Origin: Methyloversatilis sp.
GTDB taxonomy: Bacteria; Pseudomonadota; Gammaproteobacteria; Burkholderiales; Rhodocyclaceae
DNA: 64,000 nucleotides
NCBI GenBank assembly: GCA_016791045.1
Contig: JAEUNO010000005.1
Location: 62,001-126,000 of the forward strand
Direction: 5' to 3'
In this document: positions 16,541-25,814 of the stretch, one piece after another
Position numbering within the stretch: position 1 is the first letter of the stretch
Layout: every line of letters starts with the position of its first letter
Program-made: the position numbers and the translations under genes
The notes under the pieces: model-generated
Seen by the model: only the letters and a program-made list of their open reading frames with translations
Told to the model about the DNA's origin: nothing
Database searches by the model: none

Positions 16541-18079
16541 ATGAATCTGCTCCGCGCACTCGCGACCGTCAGCAGCATGACACTGCTGTCGCGCATCCTC
16601 GGCTTCGTACGCGACTTCTTCATCGCACGTGCTTTCGGTGCGGGCGCCGCGACCGACGCCTTCTTCGTCGCCTTCCGCCTGCCCAACCTGTTGCGCCGCA
16701 TGTTCGCCGAAGGTGCGTTCTCGCAGGCCTTCGTACCCATTCTCGGCGAGTACCGCAACCGGCGCGGCACCGACGATACACGGGCGCTGATCGATCGGGT
16801 GGCGACCCTGCTGGCGCTGATCGTCACCGGCGTGACGCTGCTCGGCATCCTCGGCGCGCCGTGGCTGATCTACATCTCCGCCCCGGGTTTCGCCGCCGAC
16901 GCCGAGAAATTCGACCTGACGGTCATGCTGACCCGCATCACCTTTCCCTACATCCTTTTCATGTCGCTGGTGGCCATGGCCGGCGGCGTGCTGAACACCT
17001 TCAGCCGTTTCGCGATACCGGCATTCACACCGGTGCTACTGAATCTGAGCTTCATCGGCATGAGCCTGTTCGCGGCGCCCTTCTTCGAGCCGCCGGTACT
17101 GGCGCTCGCCTGGGCGGTGTTCATCGGTGGCGTATTGCAGCTGGCGCTGCAGGTGCCGGCGCTGATGCGCATCGGCATGCTGCCGCGCATCAGGCTCGAT
17201 CTGCAGGACCCCGGCGTGCGGCGTGTTTTCAAGTTGATGCTGCCGGCCATCCTCGGCGTGTCGGTGTCGCAGATTTCACTGCTGATCAACACCATCTTCG
17301 CGTCCTTCCTCGAAAGCGGGTCGGTGTCGTGGCTGTATTACGCCGATCGCCTGATGGAATTTCCGGCCGGACTGCTCGGCGTGGCGCTGGGTACCATCCT
17401 GCTGCCCTCGCTGTCGCGCAGTCACGCCGACGGCAACACCGGCGAGTTTTCCGGCCTGCTCGACTGGGGCCTGCGGCTGACCCTGATGCTCACGCTGCCG
17501 GCCGCACTGGCGCTCGCCCTGCTCGCCACGCCACTGGTGGCCACGCTGTTCCACCACGGCCAGTTCACGGCGCACGATGTGCTGCAGACGCGCAACGCAC
17601 TGGTTGCCTACAGCGTCGGTCTGACCGGGCTGATCCTGGTGAAGGTGCTCGCACCCGGTTTCTATTCCCGCCAGGACATCCGTACGCCGGTAAAAATCGC
17701 GCTCGGCGTGCTGGTGCTGACGCAACTGATGAACCTCGCCTTCATCAAACCGCTGGCGCACGCCGGACTGGCGTTGTCGATCGGTCTGGCATCGCTGGTC
17801 AACGCCGCGCTGCTGTATCGCGGCCTGCGGCGCATCGGCGCCTACCTGCCGGCACCCGGATGGGCCGCTTTCTGGCTGAAGATCATGATCGCGCTGGCGG
17901 TCATGGGCGGCGTGCTGTACGTCAGCGCCGATCTCGCCGGCGACTGGCTGCGCGCAGGTACGATGACGCGCATCCTGAACCTGGCCTGGATCGTCCCGGC
18001 GGGTGCGGGCAGCTATTTCGCCACGTTGTTTGCACTGGGTTTCCGGCTGCGCGATTTTTCGCGTCGCGCAGCATCCTGA
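16541..18079 (+). CDS. murJ: Lipid II flippase MurJ
   Basis: The 512-residue, highly hydrophobic protein has about 14 membrane segments. The start [25 protein letters not shown] and the [19 protein letters not shown]-type loop (here [20 protein letters not shown]) are diagnostic of MurJ/MviN. It moves lipid II across the inner membrane for peptidoglycan synthesis. ATG 16541 gives the normal length, although the frame is open upstream. It is divergent from rpsT, as in many betaproteobacteria. Confidence 0.97.
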   Translation: MNLLRALATVSSMTLLSRILGFVRDFFIARAFGAGAATDAFFVAFRLPNLLRRMFAEGAFSQAFVPILGEYRNRRGTDDTRALIDRVATLLALIVTGVTLLGILGAPWLIYISAPGFAADAEKFDLTVMLTRITFPYILFMSLVAMAGGVLNTFSRFAIPAFTPVLLNLSFIGMSLFAAPFFEPPVLALAWAVFIGGVLQLALQVPALMRIGMLPRIRLDLQDPGVRRVFKLMLPAILGVSVSQISLLINTIFASFLESGSVSWLYYADRLMEFPAGLLGVALGTILLPSLSRSHADGNTGEFSGLLDWGLRLTLMLTLPAALALALLATPLVATLFHHGQFTAHDVLQTRNALVAYSVGLTGLILVKVLAPGFYSRQDIRTPVKIALGVLVLTQLMNLAFIKPLAHAGLALSIGLASLVNAALLYRGLRRIGAYLPAPGWAAFWLKIMIALAVMGGVLYVSADLAGDWLRAGTMTRILNLAWIVPAGAGSYFATLFALGFRLRDFSRRAAS

Positions 18080-18092
18080 CTGGAGGGCATGC

Positions 18093-18719
18093 ATGAAACT
18101 GACGAGCAAGAACTTCGCGGACAATGGCCGCATTCCGGGCGAAAACGCCTTCTGCATTCCGGCCGCCACCGGCCACGTCTGCCTGGGCGCGAATCGCAAC
18201 CCGCAGCTGGCCTGGTCCGGTCTGCCGACCGGCACCCGTTCGCTGGTGCTGATCTGCAACGATCCGGACGTACCGACCCGGCCGGACGATGTGAATCAGG
18301 AAGGACGCACCGTGCCGGCCAGTCTGCCGCGCACCGATTTTTCGCACTGGGTGCTGGTGGATCTCGCCCCGTCTGGGGAAATCGCCGAAGGCGAGTTCTC
18401 GTCCGACGTGACGCCGTGCGGCAAGCCGGGACCGACCGGACCGCGCGGCACGCGCCAGGGCATCAATGACTACACGGCCTGGTTTGCCGGCGACGCGCAG
18501 ATGAAGGGCGACTACTACGGCTACGACGGTCCGTGCCCGCCGTGGAATGACGAAATCCTGCATCACTACGTGTTCACGCTGTACGCGCTGGACATCGAGC
18601 GACTGCCGGTCGACGGGCGTTTCACCGCTGCCGATGCACTCAAGGCCATGGCTGGCCATGTGCTCGGCGAAGCGAAACTGACCGGCGTTTATTCGCTGAA
18701 CCCGGCAGTCGCCGGCTGA
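18093..18719 (+). CDS. YbhB/YbcL-type phosphatidylethanolamine-binding-like protein
   Basis: The 208-residue protein starts at ATG 18093 behind TGGAGGG, 13 bases after murJ. PQLAWSGLPTGTRSLVLICNDPD, TDFSHWVLVDL and GYDGPCPPWNDEILHHYVF are the ligand-pocket segments of the PEBP/Raf-kinase-inhibitor-like family. The insertion PTRPDDVNQEGRTVPASL is as in the longer bacterial members. Ligand and role are unknown; it is probably cytoplasmic. Confidence 0.92.
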   Translation: MKLTSKNFADNGRIPGENAFCIPAATGHVCLGANRNPQLAWSGLPTGTRSLVLICNDPDVPTRPDDVNQEGRTVPASLPRTDFSHWVLVDLAPSGEIAEGEFSSDVTPCGKPGPTGPRGTRQGINDYTAWFAGDAQMKGDYYGYDGPCPPWNDEILHHYVFTLYALDIERLPVDGRFTAADALKAMAGHVLGEAKLTGVYSLNPAVAG

Positions 18720-18726
18720 CGCACCC

Positions 18727-19896
18727 TCAGGCCTCGTCCGGCTCCGGATCATCCACCGCCGCGTCGCGCTGCGCGCGGATGCCGGCGATCACGTCGGACG
18801 GCGCCGCAGCGGCGATGCGTGGTGTCGCGCATTCGACGTCGCCGCACTGCGCGCGGTGGCGCAGCGCATGGTCGATCAGCACCAGCGCCAGCATGGCTTC
18901 CGCCACCGGCGTCGCGCGGATGCCGACACACGGATCGTGACGGCCATGCGTGTTGACGATGACCGGGTTGCCCGCCTTGTCGATCGAATGGCGGTCGAGC
19001 CGGATGCTCGACGTCGGCTTGATGGCGATCGATACGCGCACGTCCTGCCCGGTCGAAATGCCACCGAGCACACCGCCGGCGTTGTTCGACAGATAGCCCT
19101 GCGGCGACATTTCGTCCGAATGTTCGGTGCCGCGCTGCTCGACACTCGCAAAACCGGCGCCGATTTCGACACCCTTGACCGCGTTGATGCCCATCATGGC
19201 GTGCGCGATGTCGGCATCAAGCCGGTCATACACCGGCTCGCCCCAGCCGACCGGCACACCGGATGCCATGACATCGATGCGCGCGCCGCAGGAATCACCT
19301 GACTTGCGCAGCGTGTCCATGAAAGCCTCGAGTTCGGGCACGATGGCCGCGTCGGGGGCGAAGAAGGGGTTGTCCGCGATGGCGGCACGGTCACGGTAGC
19401 GGATGCGCAGCGGACCGAGCTGACTCATCCAGCCGTGGATGTCGATGCCATGTCGCTCCTTCAGCCACTTGCGTGCGATCGCGCCGGCCGCCACACGCAC
19501 CGCGGTTTCGCGCGCCGACGAACGACCGCCGCCGCGGTGGTCGCGGATGCCGTACTTCTGCCAGTAGGCGTAGTCGGCATGCCCCGGGCGGAAGGTTTCG
19601 GCAATGTTGCCGTAGTCCTTCGAACGCTGGTCCTGGTTGCGGATCAGCAGCGCGATCGGCGTGCCGGTCGTCATGCCCTCGAACACGCCAGACAGGATTT
19701 CCACTTCATCCGGCTCGCGCCGCTGCGTCACGTGACGCGATGTACCGGGCTTGCGTCGATCAAGTTCATGCTGGATGTCGGCAGCGGTCAGCGCCAGCCC
19801 CGGCGGGCAGCCATCGACCACGCAGCCGATGGCAGGACCGTGCGATTCACCGAAGGATGTGACACAGAACAGCGTGCCCAAAGTGTTGCCGGACAT
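18727..19896 (-). CDS. aroC: Chorismate synthase
   Basis: The 389-residue FMN-dependent enzyme makes chorismate from EPSP, the last step of the shikimate pathway. Seen are [20 protein letters not shown] at the N-terminus, [27 protein letters not shown] and the C-terminal [18 protein letters not shown]. Length is slightly above that of E. coli AroC, with an Asp/Glu-rich tail. Convergent with the PEBP-like gene, seven bases apart. Confidence 0.98.
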   Translation of the reverse strand: MSGNTLGTLFCVTSFGESHGPAIGCVVDGCPPGLALTAADIQHELDRRKPGTSRHVTQRREPDEVEILSGVFEGMTTGTPIALLIRNQDQRSKDYGNIAETFRPGHADYAYWQKYGIRDHRGGGRSSARETAVRVAAGAIARKWLKERHGIDIHGWMSQLGPLRIRYRDRAAIADNPFFAPDAAIVPELEAFMDTLRKSGDSCGARIDVMASGVPVGWGEPVYDRLDADIAHAMMGINAVKGVEIGAGFASVEQRGTEHSDEMSPQGYLSNNAGGVLGGISTGQDVRVSIAIKPTSSIRLDRHSIDKAGNPVIVNTHGRHDPCVGIRATPVAEAMLALVLIDHALRHRAQCGDVECATPRIAAAAPSDVIAGIRAQRDAAVDDPEPDEA

Positions 19897-19990
19897 GGGA
19901 AAACCCGCGATTTTTCAAGGCCCGGAGTTTACCATGCGCCCCGGTCGCGCCTTTCCGGCGCACACCACCCGTGATTGCACCCGCCTCGCC

Positions 19991-20650
19991 ATGACACAAC
20001 GCTTCGCCCTCATCATCGTGCTCACCATCGTCGCTGGCCTGTGGCTCGACGGGCAGGCCTACGCCTGGGCACAGCCGGTGGTGTCCATCTGGACCTGGAT
20101 GCTGTTCGGCCTGCTGTGCTGGCGCGCCGATGCCGACCATCGCCGGCTGTGGCTGGTCTGCCTGGCGTGGGCGACCTTCGGCGAAATCGTGCTCGCGCTG
20201 GTCTGGGGACTGTACGAATACCGGCTCGGCAATCTGCCGCTGTTCGTGCCGCCCGGCCATGTGCTGCTGTTTGCGCTCGGCATGTGGCTCACCGAGCGCC
20301 TGCCCGCCTCACTGCCGGACGCCGTTCCGGCACTGGGCGCCGGTCTGGTTCTGTCCTTCGCGTGGCTGGAAGCCGACACCATCAGCCTGCTGCTGTTCGC
20401 CTTCTTCCTGCTGTGCATCCGGTACGGTCCGTCACCCCGGCTGTACGGCACCATGTTCGCGCTTGCGCTGCTGATGGAACTGTACGGCACGGCGATGGGC
20501 AACTGGACCTGGGCGCTGCTCATTCCGGGGTTGCCGTTTACCGCCGCCAATCCGCCGATCGCAGCCGGTGCGTTCTATTGCGCGCTGGACTGGCTGGCGG
20601 GGCTCGCAATGCGTCGGGACGACACCGCCGCGACGGTCGAGGCGCGCTGA
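19991..20650 (+). CDS. Integral membrane protein of unknown function
   Basis: The 219-residue product (MTQRFALIIVLTIVAGLWLDGQAYAW) is almost entirely hydrophobic, with about six to seven membrane segments such as WTWMLFGLLCW, VCLAWATFGEIVLALVWGLYEY and LLLFAFFLLCIRYG. The segment GLYEYRLGNLPLFVPPGHVLLFALGMWL is distinctive, but I do not recognise the family. ATG 19991 is chosen because the residues before it are not signal-like. It stands alone between aroC and the seven-gene cluster, with which it is convergent (18-bp gap). Confidence 0.75.
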   Translation: MTQRFALIIVLTIVAGLWLDGQAYAWAQPVVSIWTWMLFGLLCWRADADHRRLWLVCLAWATFGEIVLALVWGLYEYRLGNLPLFVPPGHVLLFALGMWLTERLPASLPDAVPALGAGLVLSFAWLEADTISLLLFAFFLLCIRYGPSPRLYGTMFALALLMELYGTAMGNWTWALLIPGLPFTAANPPIAAGAFYCALDWLAGLAMRRDDTAATVEAR

Positions 20651-20668
20651 GTCCCGCGTCGGTGGGCG

Positions 20669-21448
20669 TCAAAGCCCGGTCATCCGCCGCACGGCAGCGA
20701 AATACATCCGGTAGGGCAGCAGCCGCAGCAGCAGCAGCCAGCGCGTGAAGCGGCGCGGAAAGTGGATGTGGAAGTCGCCGCGGGCGAGGCCGTTCAGGAT
20801 GTGCCCTGCCGCCTCGTCGGAGGAAATGAGGGCCGGCATCTTGAAGTCGTTCTGAGCGGTCAGCGGCGTTTCGACGAAGCCGGGGCAGACCAGATGCACA
20901 CCCAGCCCGCGCGGCCGCACGTCCATGAAGAGCGTTTCGGCGAAGTTGATCAGCGCCGCCTTGGTCGCACCGTAGATGATGGCCTTCGGCAGGCCGCGAT
21001 AACCCGCCACGCTGGACAGGATGACCAGCGCACCCGACTGCGCGGCCAGCATGCCGGGCAGCACCGCGGCACAGCCCTTCATGACGGCGGCAACATTGAT
21101 GTTGAGCGTGGCATCGATGTCGGCCGGATCCAGTTCCCAGGCGCGCACCGCCTGATAGCGCGCGGCGACGAACAGCACGGCATCGATGCCGCCCCAGCGC
21201 GCGGTCAGCGTGGCAGCCGCACGCGCCAGTGCGTCGGGTTCGGCCACGTCGAGCGGCAGCACCACGGCCTCGGGAGACAGCACACCCAGCTGCGCGAGCT
21301 TGTCCGCACTGCGCGCCGACAAGGCCACCCTGGCGCCGTCGGCCATCAGCCGGCGCGCCAGCGCTTCGCCGATGCCGGACGAAGCGCCGATGAGCCAGAC
21401 GCGTTTGCCCGACCAGTCCGTCAGCGGCGGATTCAGCGGTGCGAACAT
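20669..21448 (-). CDS. Short-chain dehydrogenase/reductase
   Basis: The 259-residue Rossmann protein has the cofactor motif GASSGIGEALARRLM, the catalytic YGATK with a preceding Ser (ILSSVAGYRG), and no signal peptide. The C-terminus ends with a hydrophobic, basic stretch (FPRRFTRWLLLLRLLPYRMYFAAVRR) suggesting membrane association. It is the last gene of the overlapping seven-gene lipid-modification cluster; its start overlaps the DUF3833 stop (TGATG). The substrate is probably a lipid or fatty-acid derivative, inferred from context. Confidence 0.9.
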   Translation of the reverse strand: MFAPLNPPLTDWSGKRVWLIGASSGIGEALARRLMADGARVALSARSADKLAQLGVLSPEAVVLPLDVAEPDALARAAATLTARWGGIDAVLFVAARYQAVRAWELDPADIDATLNINVAAVMKGCAAVLPGMLAAQSGALVILSSVAGYRGLPKAIIYGATKAALINFAETLFMDVRPRGLGVHLVCPGFVETPLTAQNDFKMPALISSDEAAGHILNGLARGDFHIHFPRRFTRWLLLLRLLPYRMYFAAVRRMTGL

Positions 21449-21999
21449 CAGGGCGCGCCGCGGGTGAACGACAGCGTCACCTCGCCGAGGTGGATGCCGA
21501 ACTTGCTCATTGCCGAGCGGTTGAGCATCACCTTGTCGTCGATCATGTACATCCAGTCGTCGAAGTCGACGTTGTAGACGCTGCCGTCGACCGGCAGCGC
21601 CAGCACGTAACGCCAGCGCAGCGCACTGCCGCTTGCCTCGCCGATCGCTTCGCCGACGACGTCGTCGGCGCGGCCGGTGTAGCGGCCATTGCCCAGATCC
21701 CGGATGGTCCAGACACGGCGGCTGGTCGTGCCGTCACTCCATGAAAAGTGTTCATCCAGCGTGCCGGTGTCGCCTTCCCAGCGCGCTTCGATGCGCACCG
21801 TAAAGCGCTTGATCACCTCGCCGCCACGGTCCTGGAACATGCCCCAGCCATTGATCGTGCCGTTGAAGTAGGTGCGCAGGTCCATGGCGGGCTTCTGCCC
21901 TGCATAACGGTCGACCGCCACGCCACCACACCCGGCCACCAGCACGGCGGCACACAGGGCACCGATGAAGCTCCGCATCCGCCACAACATCGATTTCAC
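21448..21999 (-). CDS. DUF3833 lipoprotein
   Basis: The 183-residue protein has a signal sequence with lipobox-like VLVAGC, then MDLRTYFNGTINGWGMFQDRGG and the C-terminal DDWMYMIDDKVMLNRSAMSKFG, both characteristic of DUF3833. The GTG at 21999 is used: GAGGAC lies eight bases upstream and the GTGA overlaps the MFS stop. Alternative ATG at 21990. Probably an inner-face outer-membrane or periplasmic lipoprotein. DUF3833 regularly accompanies cyclopropane synthase/DUF1365 clusters; its biochemical role is unknown. Confidence 0.9.
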   Translation of the reverse strand: MKSMLWRMRSFIGALCAAVLVAGCGGVAVDRYAGQKPAMDLRTYFNGTINGWGMFQDRGGEVIKRFTVRIEARWEGDTGTLDEHFSWSDGTTSRRVWTIRDLGNGRYTGRADDVVGEAIGEASGSALRWRYVLALPVDGSVYNVDFDDWMYMIDDKVMLNRSAMSKFGIHLGEVTLSFTRGAP

Positions 22000-23312
22000 G
22001 ATTTCAGTCCTCCGTATTCCGCTTCGGTTGCCATGTCCGTTCCTGCTTCATTGTTCAATTCCGGTTCCGCTTCCGGTTCCAGCCAGTCCGCATGGCGCCA
22101 CAGCAGCACGCAGGCAGCCGCCTTGAGCGCCAGCGGCACCAGCCCATAGACCGCGGCCAGCGCCAGTCGTGCATCGGCGTCGGTGGCGCCCGGCTGATAG
22201 CCGAGCACCCCCAGCAGCGGCAGCGCCAGACCGGCCGCCAGCGCCAGATTCATCTTGGTGACGAAGTTCCATACGCCGAAGCTGCCGCCCGCCGAAAGCG
22301 GCTCGTCGCGCCGGCCGACCAGGCCGGCCACCAGCGCCGCCGGCAATGCGAGGTCCGCCCCGAGCGCAATGCCCGATGCTGCGCAGATGAGCATGAAGGC
22401 CACGTCATCACCCGGACCGAGCGTGAACGCCCAGGCGAAGACCGATATCGCGAGCACCATCGACGCAGCCCAGCTGCGCGCGCGACCGTAACGGTCGGAC
22501 AGGCGCGTCCACAGGGGCAGCGCCAGCACGCCGGCAACGAAGTACAGCGCCAGAAACAGCCCTTCCCGCTCTGCCGCGCCAAGCACGTCGGCGATGAAGA
22601 ACAGCACCAGGGTGGCCGGAATGGCCGACGCGATGCCATTGAGCGCAAACACCGCAAGCAGGCGGCGGAAGCGCCGGTTCTGCAGCACTTCGCCGAGCAC
22701 GGCGCGCAGCGGCTCGTGCCGCACCGGCCTCGCGCGGCTGGCCTCCGGCACGGCAAACAGCGTGATGACGGCGCTCACCGCCAGCAGCGGCAGCCAGTAC
22801 AGCACCGCCTGCCACAAGCCCTGTGCCGCATCCGGCGACAGCAAGCCGGGTGCGATGGACGCCGCCACGACACCGACCAGCGCACAACCCTCGCGCACCG
22901 CGACCAGCCGGGTGCCGAGGGCCGGCGTCGCCGACAGTTCGGCACCCCAGGCGTAATAGTTGATGCTGCTGATGCTGTAACCGGCATAGACCAGCGCCAG
23001 CGCACCGATCAGCCAGAACACCGGGTCGGTGCCTTCGGCCGGACGCACCAGTGCGAGCAGCCCGAGCGCCAGCGGCAGCAAGCCCATCCACACGAGGCGA
23101 CGACGGCCCCGCGCGCGATCACTGGCGGCGCCGATCAGCGGGTCGACCAGGGCGTCCAGCAGACGCGCTGCGAACAGCACGATGCCGAGCACGGTCAGCG
23201 ATACACCGAAGCTGTCGGCGTACAGCTTCGGAATGTGTACGTAGATGGGCAGTGCCGCGGCGGCCAGCGGCGCGCCGAGCACGCCATAGGCAAACAGGCG
23301 CGCCGGTCTCAA
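21996..23312 (-). CDS. MFS transporter (GPH sugar:cation symporter-like)
   Basis: The 438-residue protein has about 12 membrane segments. ARLLDALVDPLIGAASDRARGRRR near the N-terminus is the loop-2 motif of the GPH (melibiose symporter-like) group. The apparent start is a TTG at 23312 overlapping the stop of the chalcone-isomerase-like gene (TTGA). There is no Shine-Dalgarno sequence, so translation is probably coupled. Members in equivalent lipid clusters have no known substrate; transport or flipping of a modified lipid or fatty acid is conceivable but unproven. Confidence 0.88.
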   Translation of the reverse strand: MRPARLFAYGVLGAPLAAAALPIYVHIPKLYADSFGVSLTVLGIVLFAARLLDALVDPLIGAASDRARGRRRLVWMGLLPLALGLLALVRPAEGTDPVFWLIGALALVYAGYSISSINYYAWGAELSATPALGTRLVAVREGCALVGVVAASIAPGLLSPDAAQGLWQAVLYWLPLLAVSAVITLFAVPEASRARPVRHEPLRAVLGEVLQNRRFRRLLAVFALNGIASAIPATLVLFFIADVLGAAEREGLFLALYFVAGVLALPLWTRLSDRYGRARSWAASMVLAISVFAWAFTLGPGDDVAFMLICAASGIALGADLALPAALVAGLVGRRDEPLSAGGSFGVWNFVTKMNLALAAGLALPLLGVLGYQPGATDADARLALAAVYGLVPLALKAAACVLLWRHADWLEPEAEPELNNEAGTDMATEAEYGGLKS

Positions 23313-23833
23313 CTGGAAGGGAGCGATTCGGCCAGCAGACGGGCGCGCAGCTTCGGCTCGCGGGTGCGGGCGTCAAGCCAGATGGCGAAGAAGGCATCGG
23401 ACAGCGCCCTGTCTTCGATGGCCGGCAGTTCTGCGCCCTGATGGAAGAAGCGCGCGCTGCCGTCCGGCATCTTCACGCCGGTCAGCACATCGCCTTCCTT
23501 CACGTCGGGAAACACACCCGTCAGGATGTCCTTCCAGCGAGCCAGACGCTTCTTGTCGCGCTCGCCCAGCCGCTTGATCTCGTCGATGCTGGCTTCCGCC
23601 AGCTTGTAGCCGTCGAACGAACGCGCATAGCGGATGCTCAGCGCAAAACCGCCGTCCGGCGAATACGTGCCGCCGCTGGCCCACAGCGAGGCGTCGTACA
23701 GCTTGAAGCCGAACCAGCGCATTTCACCCTTGCCGAGCGGCTTCAGGTCGGGCAGTACGTCGCCGGCCCCCGCCAGAGGCTGGGCGGAAGCGATGCCGGC
23801 GACCATCAACAACAAGGCAAGCATTCGGCGCAT
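23309..23833 (-). CDS. Chalcone isomerase-like secreted protein
   Basis: From ATG 23833 the protein has 174 residues: a signal peptide (MRRMLALLLMVAGIASAQP) and a chalcone isomerase-like fold, with GKGEMRWFGFKLYDASLWA and LSIRYARSFDGYKLAEASIDEI. Bacterial members bind fatty acids or are of unknown function rather than acting on flavonoids. It is periplasmic by prediction. Start and stop overlap both neighbours in the cluster, so expression with the cyclopropane synthase is expected. Confidence 0.9.
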   Translation of the reverse strand: MRRMLALLLMVAGIASAQPLAGAGDVLPDLKPLGKGEMRWFGFKLYDASLWASGGTYSPDGGFALSIRYARSFDGYKLAEASIDEIKRLGERDKKRLARWKDILTGVFPDVKEGDVLTGVKMPDGSARFFHQGAELPAIEDRALSDAFFAIWLDARTREPKLRARLLAESLPSS

Positions 23834-25047
23834 CAGGTTTTCTCCAGATGAAATTGATGAACGTCGATCGAACCGGCACGGAAACCGGCTTCGCAATACG
23901 CCAGATAGAAGCGCCACAGCCGCTGGAAGCGACGATCGAAACCCAGCGCGCGCAAGGCGTCGGTGCGCGCTTCGAAGGTGGCGCGCCAGCGTGCCAGCGT
24001 CAGGGCGTAATCAAGCCCGAAGCGGAAATCGTCGCGCACCTGCAAGCCGACTTTTTCCGCCTGCTGCACGAACACGCTGGGCGAGGGCAACATGCCGCCC
24101 GGGAAAATATACTGCTGGATGAAGTCAGTACCTTTACGGTAACGCGCAAACAGGTCGTCGGCGATGCTGATCGTCTGGATCACCGCCTGCCCGCCGGACG
24201 CCAGCAGGCTGTCGAGCCTGGCGAAATAGGTCGGCCACCAGCGCTCGCCGACGGCTTCGAGCATTTCGATCGATACGATGTGCGACGCCTTGCCGCGCAG
24301 ATCCCGGTAATCACGCAATTCGCAGGTCGCGCGGTCGGCGTAGCCGCCGCGCTCGGCGCGCTGCCGTGCCCACGCAAGCTGTGCGGGAGACAGGGTCACA
24401 CCATGCACGCGCGCACCGGCACGCTGCGCCGCGACTTCTGCAAACCCCCCCCAGCCGCAACCGATCTCGATCACGCTGTCGTCGGCCGACAAACCCATCA
24501 CGCGCGCGATGCGCTGGTACTTGGCGAGCTGCGCCGTTTCCAGGTCACGTCGGGTATCGCCCTCATACAGCGCGCTCGAATAGGTCATGCTGCCGTCCAG
24601 CCACAGACCGTAGAACTCGTTGCCCAGATCGTAGTGGGCGACGATGTTCCGGCGGCTGCCTCGTCGTGTGTTCGCACGGCCAAGGTGACGCATGCGCGCA
24701 AACACCAGCGCCAGCAGGTTGCCGTGCACCGCGCGCTGCAACGCGTCGCGGTTCTGCGCGAACAGCGTCAGCACGCGGCCGAGTTCGTCGGTGTCCCACA
24801 GGCCGTCGAACCAGGCTTCGCCGAGGCCGATGTCGCCGCGTGCGATCACGCGGTCGAACACGCCCCAGTCGAGGACGCGCATTTCGACCGGCTCGCCGCG
24901 GCCGCCGAAAGACACCATTTCGCCATCCGGCAGCGACATCATCAGCCAGCCGTGCTCGATGCGCTCAAGCAGTTTGAATACATGGCGCGCGGCCGATGGA
25001 AGCTTTCCGTGTCGCGCAAGCGCGAGCATCGCATCCGGTTGGTTCAT
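23833..25047 (-). CDS. Cyclopropane-fatty-acyl-phospholipid synthase family methyltransferase
   Basis: The 404-residue product starts at ATG 25047. NIVAHYDLGNEFYGLWLDGSMTYSSALY, the SAM site VIEIGCGWGGFAEVA, and FIQQYIFPGGMLPS match CFA synthase-type methyltransferases. These use SAM to add methyl or methylene groups to double bonds of membrane phospholipid acyl chains. Family members in this gene context include enzymes for cyclopropane and for methylated or furan fatty acids, so the exact product is open. Overlaps DUF1365 upstream (ATGA) and the chalcone isomerase-like gene downstream. Confidence 0.94.
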   Translation of the reverse strand: MNQPDAMLALARHGKLPSAARHVFKLLERIEHGWLMMSLPDGEMVSFGGRGEPVEMRVLDWGVFDRVIARGDIGLGEAWFDGLWDTDELGRVLTLFAQNRDALQRAVHGNLLALVFARMRHLGRANTRRGSRRNIVAHYDLGNEFYGLWLDGSMTYSSALYEGDTRRDLETAQLAKYQRIARVMGLSADDSVIEIGCGWGGFAEVAAQRAGARVHGVTLSPAQLAWARQRAERGGYADRATCELRDYRDLRGKASHIVSIEMLEAVGERWWPTYFARLDSLLASGGQAVIQTISIADDLFARYRKGTDFIQQYIFPGGMLPSPSVFVQQAEKVGLQVRDDFRFGLDYALTLARWRATFEARTDALRALGFDRRFQRLWRFYLAYCEAGFRAGSIDVHQFHLEKT

Positions 25048-25814
25048 CGGGTCAATTCCTGTACTGGAGGAGCCGGTTTTCTGAAAAAGGGCACATTCGC
25101 CCGCCACAGGTGAAAAGCCTGGATGTGTATGCGCGCAATCACACCCAGCGTCATCAGCGGGAAAGCCGCCAGCGCACGCCACGCGACAGCACGACTCATC
25201 GGCACGGCGCGCCCTGAGACACGGGTACGCAGCTGCCGTTCCGCGCCTTCGAAATAATCGATCGCCACCGCATGCTGGCTGCCGCGCTGGTCGAACCGGA
25301 AGCGGTAGCGACCGCTGACCGGAAAGAAGGGCGACACGTGAAACACCTTGCGTGTCTCCAGCCATTCGCCGTTCAGGATGGGCCGGCGGTCGTCATGCGA
25401 CACCAGGTAGGCATGGCGTTCGCCGAAGGTGTTGCTCACCTCGCACAGCACGGCGCGCAAGGCACCGCCCGCGTCGTGACAGAACCAGAAGCTGACCGGG
25501 TTGAACACATAGCCGAACAGCCGCGGCATGGTTTGCAGCACCACGTCTCCGTCAACGCCGGCCAGCCCCTCCTGCGCCAGCAATGCGCGTATCCACGGCA
25601 GCGGATGCGATCCGTCGCGGGCGCCGTGGTCGCGGTAGTGCAACGACAACGGTGCCCAGCGGTTCAGCGCCAGCATCGGAATTTTTGATGCGCCCAGCGT
25701 ATCGAGACGAAAGCGCATGAAAAACAACTGATAGGCGAAGCGACGACGAACCCGTGCGGTCCGCTCGTGCATCACCGCGCCGCGGCACAGGCTGACATCG
25801 CTGACGGCCCTCAT
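25044..25814 (-). CDS. DUF1365 protein
   Basis: The 256-residue protein has HERTARVRRRFAYQLFFMRF, LFGYVFNPVSFWFCHD and EVSNTFGERHAYLV, which define DUF1365. A hydrophobic segment (WRALAAFPLMTLGVIARIHIQAFHLW) near the C-terminus suggests membrane contact. DUF1365 genes nearly always lie between a COG2907 amine oxidase and a CFA-type synthase, as here; the activity is not established. Overlaps both neighbours by four bases. Confidence 0.93.
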   Translation of the reverse strand: MRAVSDVSLCRGAVMHERTARVRRRFAYQLFFMRFRLDTLGASKIPMLALNRWAPLSLHYRDHGARDGSHPLPWIRALLAQEGLAGVDGDVVLQTMPRLFGYVFNPVSFWFCHDAGGALRAVLCEVSNTFGERHAYLVSHDDRRPILNGEWLETRKVFHVSPFFPVSGRYRFRFDQRGSQHAVAIDYFEGAERQLRTRVSGRAVPMSRAVAWRALAAFPLMTLGVIARIHIQAFHLWRANVPFFRKPAPPVQELTR